Shown here piece by piece: positions 54,534 through 64,000 of a stretch of 64,000 bases of DNA (within the stretch, counting starts at the first letter, position 1; every line of letters starts with the position of its first letter). Made by a program: the position numbers and the translations under genes. Below the pieces are notes generated by a model that was given only the letters and a program-made list of their open reading frames with translations, was not told the origin of the DNA and did no database searches. This DNA is from MFD04716-140 sp963703125 (GTDB lineage Bacteria > Bacteroidota > Bacteroidia > Flavobacteriales > Flavobacteriaceae), in assembly GCA_963703125.1 (NCBI GenBank), contig OY969790.1, forward strand, positions 3,410,001 to 3,474,000. Reading direction: 5' to 3'.

Positions 54534-55691
54534 ATGAAACTACGCTACTTCCTGTTTTTGTTTACTTCTTTTCTTTCATCACAAGAGGTAATCAGGGAAA
54601 TAGGTGAACTTCCAAAAGAAGTTTATGAGTCTTCCGGACTAATTTTTTACAATGGAGGGGTAGTTACCCTTAATGATTCGGGTAATTCTCCCCAACTCTT
54701 CGAAATAGACACTCTATCCCTAAAAATTAAAAGAACAATTACCATTTCCAATGCAAATAATATTGATTGGGAGGACATTGACCAAGATGAACAATTCATT
54801 TACATAGGAGATTTTGGGAATAACCTGGGAACACGGCAGGACTTGGTAATTTATAGAATTTCAAAAGATGAGTTCAATCAATCTGATACCGTTTCCGCCG
54901 AGAGTATATTTTTTAGCTATGAAGATCAAAGTTCATTTGAGAATGTGGGTAGTAGTGATTGGGATTCAGAAGCCCTGTTTGTTTTAGATGATCAATTGGT
55001 AATTCTTACAAAACAATGGCAAAGCAATGGGACGGTCGCCTACGCAATACCAAAAGTACCGGGTTCCCATAGGGCTAAAAAATTGGATGTATATGCCAAT
55101 TCTGGACTCATTACTGGGGCAAATTATAATCCGCAGACAAAAGAACTAATGGCTGTTGGTTATTCCCAGTTCTTGAATCCTTTTGTTATAAGAGTAGAAG
55201 GAGCAACTGTCAATTCAATTTTTGGCGGAAAAGTTGAAAAAACAAATTTGGACATAGATATGGCGCAGGTGGAGGGCATCACCTTTGCCGGTGATCATAC
55301 TTATTTATTTTCATCGGAATTTTTCTCGAGAAACACACCTTCCATCACATCAAAATCGCGCTTGTTCTCATCCGAAATTAAAAAAAAAGACGAACCTGAA
55401 ACCCTCGAAGAGCCCAGTAATCCATTACCTGAAATTTTGGAACCCCTGAATGATAACCTTGTTCTCTTTAGCCAGCATAATTCTGGGGTATTGGAATATA
55501 AATTGACTACTGAGGAATACGTGGTGGGACGTGCAATTTTTGACACCTCCGGGAAATTGGTGAAGTACGATCCGGTTATCAATTTGACCGAGGATTCCGT
55601 CATAGATCTCAGCACCCTTAAAAGCGCTGTATACTATATTACATTCTACCTTGGGGGAGAAGTGATTTCTAGGCCATTTTACCGGAATTAA
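54534..55691 (+). CDS. Exported protein with possible T9SS sorting tail
   Basis: 385 residues from the ATG at 54534 (MKLRYFLFLFTSFLSSQEV), a signal peptide; a start at 54522 adds four residues. The body (about 20-270) has repeated strand blocks such as GVVTLNDSGNSPQLFEID and IDWEDIDQDEQFIYIGDFGNN, suggesting a beta-propeller. The last about 80 residues (DLSTLKSAVYYITFYLGGEVISRPFYRN) resemble a type A T9SS sorting domain, so the protein is probably surface-exposed or secreted. No enzyme motif recognised. Confidence 0.7.
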   Translation: MKLRYFLFLFTSFLSSQEVIREIGELPKEVYESSGLIFYNGGVVTLNDSGNSPQLFEIDTLSLKIKRTITISNANNIDWEDIDQDEQFIYIGDFGNNLGTRQDLVIYRISKDEFNQSDTVSAESIFFSYEDQSSFENVGSSDWDSEALFVLDDQLVILTKQWQSNGTVAYAIPKVPGSHRAKKLDVYANSGLITGANYNPQTKELMAVGYSQFLNPFVIRVEGATVNSIFGGKVEKTNLDIDMAQVEGITFAGDHTYLFSSEFFSRNTPSITSKSRLFSSEIKKKDEPETLEEPSNPLPEILEPLNDNLVLFSQHNSGVLEYKLTTEEYVVGRAIFDTSGKLVKYDPVINLTEDSVIDLSTLKSAVYYITFYLGGEVISRPFYRN

Positions 55692-55749
55692 ACACTTTAT
55701 CCGGACTTTATTTAAGTTTTTCTTAACAAATATGGGGTGGGTTTATACC

Positions 55750-55757
55750 TAGTTTTG
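55750..55757 (+). promoter_or_regulatory. Candidate -7 element (TAGTTTTG) for the DUF2911 gene
   Basis: Matches TAnnTTTG 23 nt before the ATG at 55781; a -33 element is not clear. Confidence 0.4.
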
Positions 55758-55780
55758 TCAAAACTGAAAAACTATAACAA

Positions 55781-56626
55781 ATGAAAAAACTAGTAGTATT
55801 ATTTTGTGCGGTTTTGGCATCCATTTCCATGGAAGGTCAAATAAACACTCCGGCTCCAAGTCCGTCTTCAACTTTGATTCAAAAAGTGGGCCTAACAGAT
55901 GTGAAGGTTGAATATTCACGACCTTCAATGCGAGGAAGGAAGATTTTTGGAGGTCTGGAGGCCTATGATGAATTGTGGCGTACTGGGGCCAATGGCTACA
56001 CTTTGATTACTTTCGGAAATGACGTGAAAATTGCCGGACAAGAAGTAAAAGCCGGTACCTATTCAATTTTTACCAAGCCAGGCGCGACTTCATGGGAAGT
56101 TTTCTTTTACACCGATACGCAGGGTGGGGGCGTGCCAAGCGATTGGGACGAAAGCAAAGTAGTGGCGAAAACGACGGTTGAGGTATATTCTTTGCCTGTG
56201 GATATAGAAACCTTTACCATCTCTTTCGATGATTTGACTAGCAAATCAGCCAATTTGGGCTTGATGTGGGAGAAAACCTATGTAGCAGTAAACTTTGAAG
56301 TTCCTACTGACGCTGCGGTTGAAAATGACATCAAAAGAGCATTAGGCGAACCAACAGCCGGTGATTACTACGCTGCTGCTGCTTATTATGCAAGCGAAGG
56401 TAAGGACATTGCAAAAGCCAACGAGTGGATGAACAAAGCCATGTCAATGACCGAGAAACCTGCATTTTGGCAACTTCGTCAACAATCACTTATTCAAGCA
56501 AAGGCCGGGAATAAAAAAGAAGCCATCGAAACTGCCAAGAAGTCTTTGGCAGCTGCCAAAGAAGCTAAAAATGATGATTACATTAAAATGAACATGGACT
56601 CCCTGAAAGAATGGGGCGGAATGTAA
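55781..56626 (+). CDS. Exported DUF2911 protein
   Basis: 281 residues. Signal peptide MKKLVVLFCAVLASISMEGQ. The DUF2911 domain (about 25-190) begins PSPSSTLIQKVGLTDVKVEYSRPSMRGRKIFG and includes WRTGANGYTLITFGNDVKIAGQEVKAGTY; the rest is a helical tail with a repeat resembling TPR (YYAAAAYYASEGKDIAKANEWMNKA). Function unknown; common in Bacteroidetes. Confidence 0.88.
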   Translation: MKKLVVLFCAVLASISMEGQINTPAPSPSSTLIQKVGLTDVKVEYSRPSMRGRKIFGGLEAYDELWRTGANGYTLITFGNDVKIAGQEVKAGTYSIFTKPGATSWEVFFYTDTQGGGVPSDWDESKVVAKTTVEVYSLPVDIETFTISFDDLTSKSANLGLMWEKTYVAVNFEVPTDAAVENDIKRALGEPTAGDYYAAAAYYASEGKDIAKANEWMNKAMSMTEKPAFWQLRQQSLIQAKAGNKKEAIETAKKSLAAAKEAKNDDYIKMNMDSLKEWGGM

Positions 56627-56649
56627 TGTTCTTTTAGAATAGAAGAAAA

Positions 56650-56674
56650 GCCCGCCTCTAAGCGGGCTTTTTTT
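56650..56674 (+). terminator. Terminator of the DUF2911 gene
   Basis: GCCCGC (56650-56655) and GCGGGC (56662-56667) form a GC-rich hairpin with a 6-nt loop, followed by seven T residues, 24 nt past the stop. Confidence 0.85.
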
Positions 56675-56676
56675 GT

Positions 56677-59600
56677 TTAATGTTTCAAAATGTCGAACAG
56701 GATTTTTTGCGTATCTGTTGGCACATTCAACTTTTGAAGTAACATATTATATACCTTCTCATTTTTGTTATAAAGGGCCATCGCCAATGCATCTTTATCC
56801 GAGTTGCGCTCTTGAATTTCTTTCAGAAGTGCCTCAAGTTCTGGTTGTGCATCCAACTTTTTAAGTGCTAAGAGTCCAAAAAAGTTGTTCAAATTTGGTT
56901 GGTTCGCGTTCTCTTGTGAAAATTGAATTATCTCACTAAGGAACTGTTCTTGCTTCTTCGAGTCCTTAATTTGTTCGTAGCAATAGGCCAAAAGGTAATC
57001 CTGTATTCGTTCGTCAGGGGAATAGGGTTTACCTACTCCTATATTTTCGGGCCATTCTTTGGACTTTAGCAATACGGAAATGGCCTCATTGTATTTACCT
57101 TTGTTCAAAAGCTCTCCAGCCATTGCCAAATGGCCTCTCACATAAATTGCTCTGCTCTCGCTTGCATGTTCATAAGGAAGCAACTGAATTTGATTCAAGA
57201 TTTCAACTACTTCTTTGTAAAATCCCATATTCAGCAGTGCCTTCGCATGTGCCAGTTCTATATTGTAATTACCTTTGAACATTTTTGAAGCCTTTTGGGA
57301 TAATTCATGGGCATCTTTGTATTTTTCGTGCTTTAAATAAAACTGGATTATCTCCTCCCAAACTTTCCAATCGCTTTTATTGAGAAGCAAAGCTTTCACG
57401 TAATCCTTTTCTTGGCCAGCATAGCCCTTATTACTTTCAAAGGCCGCCCTAAACCGATAAAATATGTCGGAATCGGGAATTTCATCCAAAGATTCCATTA
57501 ATTCCATTCCTTTTCTCTGTTGCCCTACCGCCAAATAATTCTGTGCTAGATAATATTTCAATTTCCAGTTGTCCTTTTGCGAGGTGGCCCATTCAAGTAC
57601 GGGTATTGTTTCGGCTCTATACGGAAATACTAGATCAATGGGGTTTTTGAGAGCCTCCTGCAGTAACTCTTTACTTTCTAATTCATTATAGCCTTTTATC
57701 AAATATGCGGTCCATAAAATATTTTTGATGCTTTTAGGGCCATCTTTCAATATGGCCACGGCATCTTGATCAAGTCCCAATTGATTATACTTGATAGCAA
57801 GGTTCAATATCGATTCAGCTTTAAATTCATTTTGTAAATGGCCCAAAGGCACCGAACCCTTTAAATTGGTCATTTTCGCCAATTCAAAATCTACCAAAAT
57901 ATTCAAAGGGTCAATTTCTAAAATAGGCTGCATTTCGGCATTGAAAGCATCTTTGTCATTATTGATTCTGGATAAAATCAGTAATATTTCCCGTGCATTG
58001 ACATTGTCCATATTGTTGATCAAGGCCTTATTTGCATATATCTTGGCTTTATCATAGTTTTTTAGGGCCAAATGAGTTTCTGCCATTTGCGCATATGAAA
58101 CGGACCTATATTTCACATCACGCGCGGCCCAACCCAATGATTCCAATGCATTCAAGGAATCATCAAGAGCACGATAGGTAATACCTGCCAAGTAATTTGC
58201 ACCTGAATCATAAGTATCCATTTTCAAGACCGTATTGATATGTTGTAATGCCAATTCATAGTTGGTTCTTCGATATTCCAATTCGGCCATCTTAACATGC
58301 CCCGCTCTATGGGATGGGTCTACTTTTAATAACTCGGCTAATTTGGTATGGGCTAAACGAAATTCACGAAACTCCATTGCCTCAATTCCCTCTTGAAATA
58401 ATTCCTCGGAATTTGAAACTAAAAGATTTTCATCGGGGTAAAAGGGTCTTTTTATTTGACCGAAGGAGGGATCATTCGTATAATATAACTCAGTACCCTT
58501 CACTATTACCTCGACTTTATCAGAATTACTCGTCGAAATTACCTTGGAATATATTTCCATTGGTTTTAAGTTCAATTTTTCATTCAAAACTTTTTCCCCA
58601 TTTACTATCACTTCAATGTACTGATCCAAATTTTGCAATGCGTTCAAGCCAATATAAGTCTGATTTTGTTCGGTTTTTACATTAAGGACACCATGTTTGG
58701 AGGCATCTTCCATTCCGCCAATTTCTTTAAAGGGAAACCAAATCTCCGACCAGGTATCCATAGTATAGGGATCAAAACCTACTTGACTAATTGGGTTAAC
58801 GGCACCTGCAGAATATTGGTCAAAAAGTCTTCCTGCCTGAAATTCTATATACTGACCATCAGAATCAGTTAGTAGGTCTTCCCAGATTCCACCACCGCGA
58901 GATAAATCCCATAGCCATAATTTTTGTCCAGGCATTTCTTCATAGGGACCCCAGTGGCCAAAACCGAACTTTCTATCATGGTAATAACCACCAAAAAAAT
59001 CATTGTATTCACCAACAATGTGGTATGATTTTGAAAGTCCAAATGTATTATTCTTATACATGGCGAGGTTTCGGCCTTTTTTATCTATAGGCCAATTATG
59101 TGCGTTGCCGTTGTGTTCAACATAGGTATTTCCCGGGATAAAAAATTCAAGGTCATAAGTTGCCACGGCGGCAGCGGTCATCCAATTATAATAGGACTGT
59201 GTAATGGAAGAGGCATTATACCAAGCGGCGTTGGTTTCAAAATAGGCCTTGTCTTTTTCCAATCGTATTTCGACCGTCCAATGGGTATTCGATGGCAAAT
59301 CGGTATTGCCTACAACGCAACTTAAACTGCCATCGGCATTTGTCCTCGTCAAATAGTTGACAGGAGTTGCTGTTGACGGGTGATGTCCAATAATTCCAAA
59401 ATTGAATTCAATTCCTCCAGAGGTCCATGGGCCGCGCATGGCGATATTCCGAAATTTAATGACGTCATTTTTGTATAGAAATTCCTCTCCGGTAGTTTTT
59501 TCAATGGCACCCCAAACTTTTCCACCGATTTCCGGTAATATAAAAACCTTTATATAATCATTTTCCAAGGTGATGACCTTCCAATTCTTTTTTGTGGCAT

Positions 59601-59799
59601 TATGTTCATATTCCTCGAATTTATAATAAGGAGGTATTTTAGGGTTTTCTGCTATAATCGGAACCGGATTAGGTTTTCCGAACCCATAGGTGTCCAGGGA
59701 AATAATTTCTTCCTTTATGACTACCGATTGTGCGTTCATCTTTATAAATGGGAGTACGAGCAAGATCACCGTCATCCAATGGAAGCATTTTCGAATCAT
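56677..59799 (-). CDS. DUF5107 domain and TPR protein
   Basis: 1040 residues from the ATG at 59799 (MIRKCFHWMTVILLVLPFIKMNAQ), a signal peptide. Starts further upstream would overlap the preceding gene's end (59849). The N-terminal part has ITLENDYIKVFILPEIGGKVWGAI and RGPWTSGGIEFNFG, the DUF5107 pattern, which resembles galactose-mutarotase-like folds (inference). From about residue 480 on, repeated helix pairs (AYFETNAA-like, then MAELEYRRTNYELALQHINTVLKMD, LLNKGKYNEAISVLLKSKEWP) form many TPRs. It is probably a periplasmic or surface protein of glycan uptake. It is third in a run with SusD and VCBS genes. Confidence 0.8.
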   Translation of the reverse strand: MIRKCFHWMTVILLVLPFIKMNAQSVVIKEEIISLDTYGFGKPNPVPIIAENPKIPPYYKFEEYEHNATKKNWKVITLENDYIKVFILPEIGGKVWGAIEKTTGEEFLYKNDVIKFRNIAMRGPWTSGGIEFNFGIIGHHPSTATPVNYLTRTNADGSLSCVVGNTDLPSNTHWTVEIRLEKDKAYFETNAAWYNASSITQSYYNWMTAAAVATYDLEFFIPGNTYVEHNGNAHNWPIDKKGRNLAMYKNNTFGLSKSYHIVGEYNDFFGGYYHDRKFGFGHWGPYEEMPGQKLWLWDLSRGGGIWEDLLTDSDGQYIEFQAGRLFDQYSAGAVNPISQVGFDPYTMDTWSEIWFPFKEIGGMEDASKHGVLNVKTEQNQTYIGLNALQNLDQYIEVIVNGEKVLNEKLNLKPMEIYSKVISTSNSDKVEVIVKGTELYYTNDPSFGQIKRPFYPDENLLVSNSEELFQEGIEAMEFREFRLAHTKLAELLKVDPSHRAGHVKMAELEYRRTNYELALQHINTVLKMDTYDSGANYLAGITYRALDDSLNALESLGWAARDVKYRSVSYAQMAETHLALKNYDKAKIYANKALINNMDNVNAREILLILSRINNDKDAFNAEMQPILEIDPLNILVDFELAKMTNLKGSVPLGHLQNEFKAESILNLAIKYNQLGLDQDAVAILKDGPKSIKNILWTAYLIKGYNELESKELLQEALKNPIDLVFPYRAETIPVLEWATSQKDNWKLKYYLAQNYLAVGQQRKGMELMESLDEIPDSDIFYRFRAAFESNKGYAGQEKDYVKALLLNKSDWKVWEEIIQFYLKHEKYKDAHELSQKASKMFKGNYNIELAHAKALLNMGFYKEVVEILNQIQLLPYEHASESRAIYVRGHLAMAGELLNKGKYNEAISVLLKSKEWPENIGVGKPYSPDERIQDYLLAYCYEQIKDSKKQEQFLSEIIQFSQENANQPNLNNFFGLLALKKLDAQPELEALLKEIQERNSDKDALAMALYNKNEKVYNMLLQKLNVPTDTQKILFDILKH

Positions 59800-59848
59800 T
59801 TTAAGTGGTTTTATGTTTGTGGTTTTTTTAATTGAAAACCGGTATGTC

Positions 59849-62800
59849 TTATCTTTTGAGGCCATAGATTTTAATGCTGGAATCATTTCTGGTAAACAAT
59901 ATGGCCCGTTCATCATCATTGAGTTTTATGGATCCTATATCGCGAACCTCGCCATCTATATTCAGGCCGCTTTCCAGACTGCCCATTGGGTTAAAACTAC
60001 CTTTTCCATTTCCAATAAGTACCAATCCCTTGTTTGCATCATATCTGCCATATTTGACGCGGGTTCCGAAAAAATTACCTGCTAATAATATATCCAGGTT
60101 ACCATCATTGTTGAAGTCTTCCAAAAGAATCCCATAAATAGGGGCTAATTGTGCTTTTGCAGGTAGGTTCTTTAGTGCGAATTGGCCATTACCTAAATTT
60201 TCAAGATAACTTGTAGTGAAGTTCTTGGCTTCCAATACAGAAACCCCTTCAAGTTCGGAGGCAGAAAAAATATCGGTAATCTTTTGATCTGCGTAATCGG
60301 AATAGTTTACATACTTGGATTTAAGACTACTGAGTTGCCCAACAATATCATCTTTCGAAAATACAGGGTAGCTCACCCCTAAATTAAATGAACATAATAT
60401 GGGGTCAATGGAACCATTGATGTCAAAATCTTTCGCATAGAGGGAAACAGGTTCTGTAATCGTGGCTTTTAGCTGGGAATTATGACCAAAATTGCCAAGA
60501 ACGTAATCTATATCACCATCATTGTCCATATCGCCTGCCTTAATGGTGTTCCACCAACCTTGCGAGTCGGCCAAGCCCGAATTGCTTGCAAGCTCCGTCA
60601 ATTTACCATTCTTATTTTCGAATGCGCGTATAGCCATAAACTCGCCTACAATAATAAGATCATCTTTGCCATCACTATTGAAATCACTCCAAATAGCATC
60701 GGTGACCATTCCCGGGCTAACCAAATCTTTATTGGTTTGCGCTGTAATATCCCTAAAAATTCCTTTGCCATCATTTTGCAAGATATAACTTCTGGGAGCC
60801 GTTGGGTATTGTCCTGGGACGAGCCTTCCACCAACAAATAGGTCCAGATCACCATCTGAATCCAAATCACCCGCTTTTACACACGAAGTACTGGTTAGCA
60901 TGAATGGGAGGGAGGTATCTTTTTTCTTGAAGTTACCAAGGCCATCGTTGAAATAGAGTCTATCTTGAAGTTCTGGGGAATCTTTTTCATACTCATTCCC
61001 TCCACTGGCCACATACAGATCTAAATCTTTATCATTATCTGCATCAAAAAATAGAAGCCCCAGGTCTTCGGAATTTTTGTCATCATTAAAAACAGTTGGG
61101 TTGTGTTCTGCGAATTTACCGTTCTTGGTTTGTAGTAATAATTCTCCCGGTTGACCTTTTGCGCCTCCTATGTAAATGTCTTCAAGGCCATCTTTGTTTA
61201 CATCGGCAGTTGCTATTTTTGGTCCTTGGATTGATAATTTATGGGGTAGGAGCTGCTCCCGTTTAAAGTCATTAAATTTGTTTTCTTTATGTACATATCT
61301 GATTAGACTATCTATGGAAAGATCCGTAAATAGGATATTCGGCATTGATATGGATTTTGGTTCGGGCAAAGTGGCTTCTGATTGATTCAGCGTGATTTTT
61401 TGATTGGCATCAATAGTATTAATTTTTTGAACTTTTCCATCAGGCCATGTTACCTGCAACTCTTCTATAACTTTGGTGCTTCCCAATCCGAAAACCAAAT
61501 CATAGCCAACTGATGATTGAAATCCCCTTGTGGGCATCATTTCCTGACTCAGTTTTTTGTCCGATAGTTTTAAAACTATCTTAGTGCCAAGACCAAATGT
61601 ATTTTTGCCTTCACCCTTTAAGTTTATTTTCAAATAATTGTTATTCGTTAGTTTATTACTGTTGTTTCGATAAACAAATGCCTCTTCATCGGTATTGTTT
61701 ATAATAAGATCCATATCACCGTCGTTATCGAGGTCTGCATATGCCGCTCCATTGGAAAGTGTTTTTTGATTAAGACCCCATTTTTCATTCACCTTTGTAA
61801 AAGTAAGATCGCCATTGTTGAGATAGGTATAATTCTCTTCGATGGTAGAAGGCATGTTTTCTATTAAATTGGTAATAGCCATTTCAACACCAGTATTGTT
61901 TTCAGTGATTTTTTCTTGTACGGCAAAATTCATAAAATCCATATTGGTGTAATCTTTTTTGACACCATTTGTAATGAACAGATCTTTAAAACCATCATTG
62001 TCAAGATCTACAAAAAGTGATGCCCAACTCCAATCGGTATTTGATATACCCGAGAACTGGCCGATTTCGGAAAAGTAGAGCCCGTTGTTGTTCAAATGCA
62101 TCATATTGCGCATTATCTGGTGATAAAATCCTTTTTCTTCAAGAAGGCTGTTCTTATCATAATTATCAGGACCGGAGACCATTTTTAGTCGATGGTTTCC
62201 TTCGGGAAGCATATCTAAGGTCATTATTTCCGGAAATCCGTCATTATTGATATCGGCAATGTCCGAACCCATTGAAAAATGGGAAGTGTGACCTATAAAT
62301 TTTTCAAGACTTTCAGTGAAAGTTCCATCTTGATTATTGATATATAGGTAATCCTGTTCATGAAAGTCATTTGAAATATAGATATCTGGCCAAGTGTCAT
62401 TATTGATATCTGACACGGCAATTCCGAGCCCGAAGCCCAAAACATTGGAGACTAAACCTACTTCATCACTAACATTTACAAACTTTCCATTTTCGTTTTT
62501 ATATAAACGATCGGCAAAATTTGGATCTCTTTTTTCCTTTAATTTACCGTTGGTGGCTTGCCTAAAACCCGAATACAGTTGTGTTGAATGGTTGACCACG
62601 TACAGATCAAGATCACCATCTTTATCATAGTCAAAGAAAGCGGCTTGCGACGAATAACCAAAATCGTCCAAACCATATTCCACCGCCTTTTCGGTGAAAG
62701 TCAAATCCCCATTATTAATAAACAGTACATTTTTTCTTTTGAAATCATCCTTAGCTGCCGACCTACATACATATATATCTAAAAACCCATCCCCATTGAC

Positions 62801-63163
62801 ATCGGCCATGGTGGTTCCCGTATTCCATAAGCCTTCGGCGAATACACCCGCCTTTTTAGCAATTTCTTCGAATTTAAAATCTCCTTTATTCAAATAAAGG
62901 CGACTGCCAACCATATTGCCTGTAAAATAAAGGTCTTCAAGACCATCATTATTGATATCCCCGACCGAAACGCCTCCACCGTTATAAATTTGGCCGTAGG
63001 TCAAAATATTGAACTCTTCGGTTTCCTTCAAAATGTTTTTAAATTTTATTCCTGTTTGATTACTTGGTAACAATGAAAACATTTTAGAATCATCAACCTT
63101 CGAACAAGCAAAAACAAATAGGGAACAGATAGTTAAATAAAACCATTTAATACTATTTCTCAT
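59849..63163 (-). CDS. VCBS/FG-GAP repeat lipoprotein with ASPIC/UnbV domain
   Basis: 1104 residues. Lipobox FVFAC (Cys20). About fourteen calcium-binding blocks of the type DxNxDGxxD are visible (DINNDGLEDLYF, DVNGDGFLDIYV, DYDKDGDLDLYV, DLDNDGDMDLII, DFNNDGNLDILL), which is the VCBS/FG-GAP beta-propeller pattern. An ASPIC/UnbV domain lies at about 505-600 (KGEGKNTFGLGTKIVLKL, WPDGKVQKINTIDANQKI). It is likely surface-anchored and may bind a glycan or protein partner. It follows the SusD gene and precedes the DUF5107 gene on the same strand. Confidence 0.92.
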   Translation of the reverse strand: MRNSIKWFYLTICSLFVFACSKVDDSKMFSLLPSNQTGIKFKNILKETEEFNILTYGQIYNGGGVSVGDINNDGLEDLYFTGNMVGSRLYLNKGDFKFEEIAKKAGVFAEGLWNTGTTMADVNGDGFLDIYVCRSAAKDDFKRKNVLFINNGDLTFTEKAVEYGLDDFGYSSQAAFFDYDKDGDLDLYVVNHSTQLYSGFRQATNGKLKEKRDPNFADRLYKNENGKFVNVSDEVGLVSNVLGFGLGIAVSDINNDTWPDIYISNDFHEQDYLYINNQDGTFTESLEKFIGHTSHFSMGSDIADINNDGFPEIMTLDMLPEGNHRLKMVSGPDNYDKNSLLEEKGFYHQIMRNMMHLNNNGLYFSEIGQFSGISNTDWSWASLFVDLDNDGFKDLFITNGVKKDYTNMDFMNFAVQEKITENNTGVEMAITNLIENMPSTIEENYTYLNNGDLTFTKVNEKWGLNQKTLSNGAAYADLDNDGDMDLIINNTDEEAFVYRNNSNKLTNNNYLKINLKGEGKNTFGLGTKIVLKLSDKKLSQEMMPTRGFQSSVGYDLVFGLGSTKVIEELQVTWPDGKVQKINTIDANQKITLNQSEATLPEPKSISMPNILFTDLSIDSLIRYVHKENKFNDFKREQLLPHKLSIQGPKIATADVNKDGLEDIYIGGAKGQPGELLLQTKNGKFAEHNPTVFNDDKNSEDLGLLFFDADNDKDLDLYVASGGNEYEKDSPELQDRLYFNDGLGNFKKKDTSLPFMLTSTSCVKAGDLDSDGDLDLFVGGRLVPGQYPTAPRSYILQNDGKGIFRDITAQTNKDLVSPGMVTDAIWSDFNSDGKDDLIIVGEFMAIRAFENKNGKLTELASNSGLADSQGWWNTIKAGDMDNDGDIDYVLGNFGHNSQLKATITEPVSLYAKDFDINGSIDPILCSFNLGVSYPVFSKDDIVGQLSSLKSKYVNYSDYADQKITDIFSASELEGVSVLEAKNFTTSYLENLGNGQFALKNLPAKAQLAPIYGILLEDFNNDGNLDILLAGNFFGTRVKYGRYDANKGLVLIGNGKGSFNPMGSLESGLNIDGEVRDIGSIKLNDDERAILFTRNDSSIKIYGLKR

Positions 63164-63311
63164 AACACTGGATGTAATTAAATAAATTCTTAAACGGCAC
63201 CAAAACGGCCAATTTTAATGCCTCATATTTGGAAATTGAGTTTTTACCAAGTTAATAAAATAGATTGGTCGACACCCTTGTAACAAATCAATTTTGATGT
63301 TTCCCAAGAAT

Positions 63312-63345
63312 AAAAAAACCTGTGGAAAATGCCCACAGGTTTTTA
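63312..63345 (-). terminator. Terminator after the SusD-family gene
   Basis: CCTGTGG (63319-63325) pairs with CCACAGG (63333-63339) around a 7-nt loop, with A and T tracts on the flanks; it lies 30 nt past the SusD stop. It should separate SusD transcripts from the VCBS gene, at least in part. Confidence 0.75.
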
Positions 63346-63376
63346 CATTTAACTCAATAATAAAACACTGTTCCTT

Positions 63377-64000
63377 TTAGAAGTTTGGCCCACCGGTATC
63401 CCACCAAAGTCGTGTCCTAATCTCATCTGGACCACCCAGTTTTGAAGTTGCATCCGCAACACCTGCTGGGTTGTTTTCCCGTTCACTGGTTATAAAGGGC
63501 ATCCTTCTCAAAAAGTCGTCGGCTGCAATTACGCCCCAATCAGAATTACTGTCGTTCTGATAATTATAAGGTAGTTTTGGATAGCCTGTACGTCTATGAT
63601 CTACCCAAGGTTCCATTGAGTCGGTATACGCTGCAATCCACTTTTGTGTAATGATCTTTTCCAATTTGACCTCATTATCCGCGGCTTCGTCCCAGGCTAC
63701 GGTTGTGGTAATTCTAGTTACAAAATCATTTACAGCGCCAGCCGCTTTTGGATCGTCATAATTCAACGGAAGACTTGCGTTGTCCGCCAAATAATCATCT
63801 ACACCACCTGCACCCCAAAGTTCAAAGGAAGTGCGTACTCCCATTTCATAATGTTGTCCGGCATCACCGGCTCCTGCCCAACCGCGTAAAGCTGCCTCGG
63901 CCAATAAGAAATGTACTTCATCTGCGCTCAAGAGCTTACGTTTGGTAACCACTGCTGGATCGTTAAAACTAGCATCAATCGTAGAATATGGCAAACGATC
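63377..64000 (-). CDS. Partial SusD/RagB-family outer-membrane lipoprotein (runs off right edge)
   Basis: The C-terminal 207 residues of a gene that continues beyond 64000 (in-frame D and R codons precede the first TTG). KLLSADEVHFLLAEAALRGWAGA followed by ITQKWIAAYTDSMEPWVDHRRTGYP is the conserved SusD pattern (SusD-like_2 group). SusD proteins capture glycans at the surface for a SusC transporter. The matching SusC gene would be upstream, outside the window. The N-terminus and lipobox are not visible. Confidence 0.88.
   Translation of the reverse strand, partial: DRLPYSTIDASFNDPAVVTKRKLLSADEVHFLLAEAALRGWAGAGDAGQHYEMGVRTSFELWGAGGVDDYLADNASLPLNYDDPKAAGAVNDFVTRITTTVAWDEAADNEVKLEKIITQKWIAAYTDSMEPWVDHRRTGYPKLPYNYQNDSNSDWGVIAADDFLRRMPFITSERENNPAGVADATSKLGGPDEIRTRLWWDTGGPNF

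Noticed and set aside
1..64000. CRISPR arrays, rRNA genes, insertion sequences or prophage
   Set aside because: No regularly spaced repeats, no rRNA-like sequence, and no transposase, integrase or phage structural gene was seen.

Overview
The window comes from a low-GC member of the Bacteroidetes, most probably a marine Flavobacteriaceae (inference: something like Zobellia, Maribacter or Arenibacter). Support: gliding genes gldF and gldG beside dnaN, TAnnTTTG-type -7 promoter elements, a SusD-family protein, a probable type IX secretion (T9SS) tail, DUF4290, DUF4870 and DUF6340 proteins, a MurA with Asp in place of the catalytic Cys, and several probable TTG starts. Most of the window is ordinary, dense chromosomal gene content.

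1-12.6 kb is one edge of an exopolysaccharide/capsule locus. A partial Ig-like lipoprotein is followed by three minus-strand nucleotide-sugar genes (two UDP-sugar 6-dehydrogenases and a UDP-HexNAc 4-epimerase). After a 637-nt divergent intergenic region come a DegT aminotransferase, a WbpM/CapD-like dehydratase, a Wza-like export lipoprotein and a Wzc-like tyrosine kinase. A convergent PHP-type phosphatase probably reverses the kinase. No glycosyltransferase, Wzx or Wzy is in the window. 13-18.5 kb is a tripartite RND efflux operon. 18.7-42 kb is mainly housekeeping: exonuclease III, a ParDE pair, mnmE, dnaN, gldFG, a SAM hydrolase, phoH, purC, a CBS/DUF294 protein with an exonuclease, tRNA-Met, a class IV aminotransferase, yqgE, HU, fmt, recQ and murA.

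Two places look disturbed. fmt (36.2-37.1 kb) is full length but has two compensating single-base frameshifts, so it is either a pseudogene or a sequencing artefact. Just after murA, a 1.7-kb segment with a phytoene-desaturase-like gene ends in a second, diverged 66-bp copy of the murA 3' end. That copy abuts a convergent membrane-protein gene interrupted by one in-frame TGA. This looks like a past insertion at the murA terminus and is the most unusual structure I found.

44.5-56.6 kb is accessory and stress-related: a VOC protein, a lysoplasmalogenase, a Crp regulator followed by pirin, GNAT, Fer4_19/CDGSH and TMEM175 genes, an M20 amidohydrolase, a DUF6340 lipoprotein, a photolyase-SDR-SRPBCC set, a probable T9SS cargo protein and a DUF2911 protein. 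56.7-64 kb is a minus-strand run from a SusD-family protein (cut by the window edge) to a 1104-residue VCBS/ASPIC lipoprotein and then a DUF5107-TPR protein. It resembles a polysaccharide-uptake locus without any obvious classical glycoside hydrolase.
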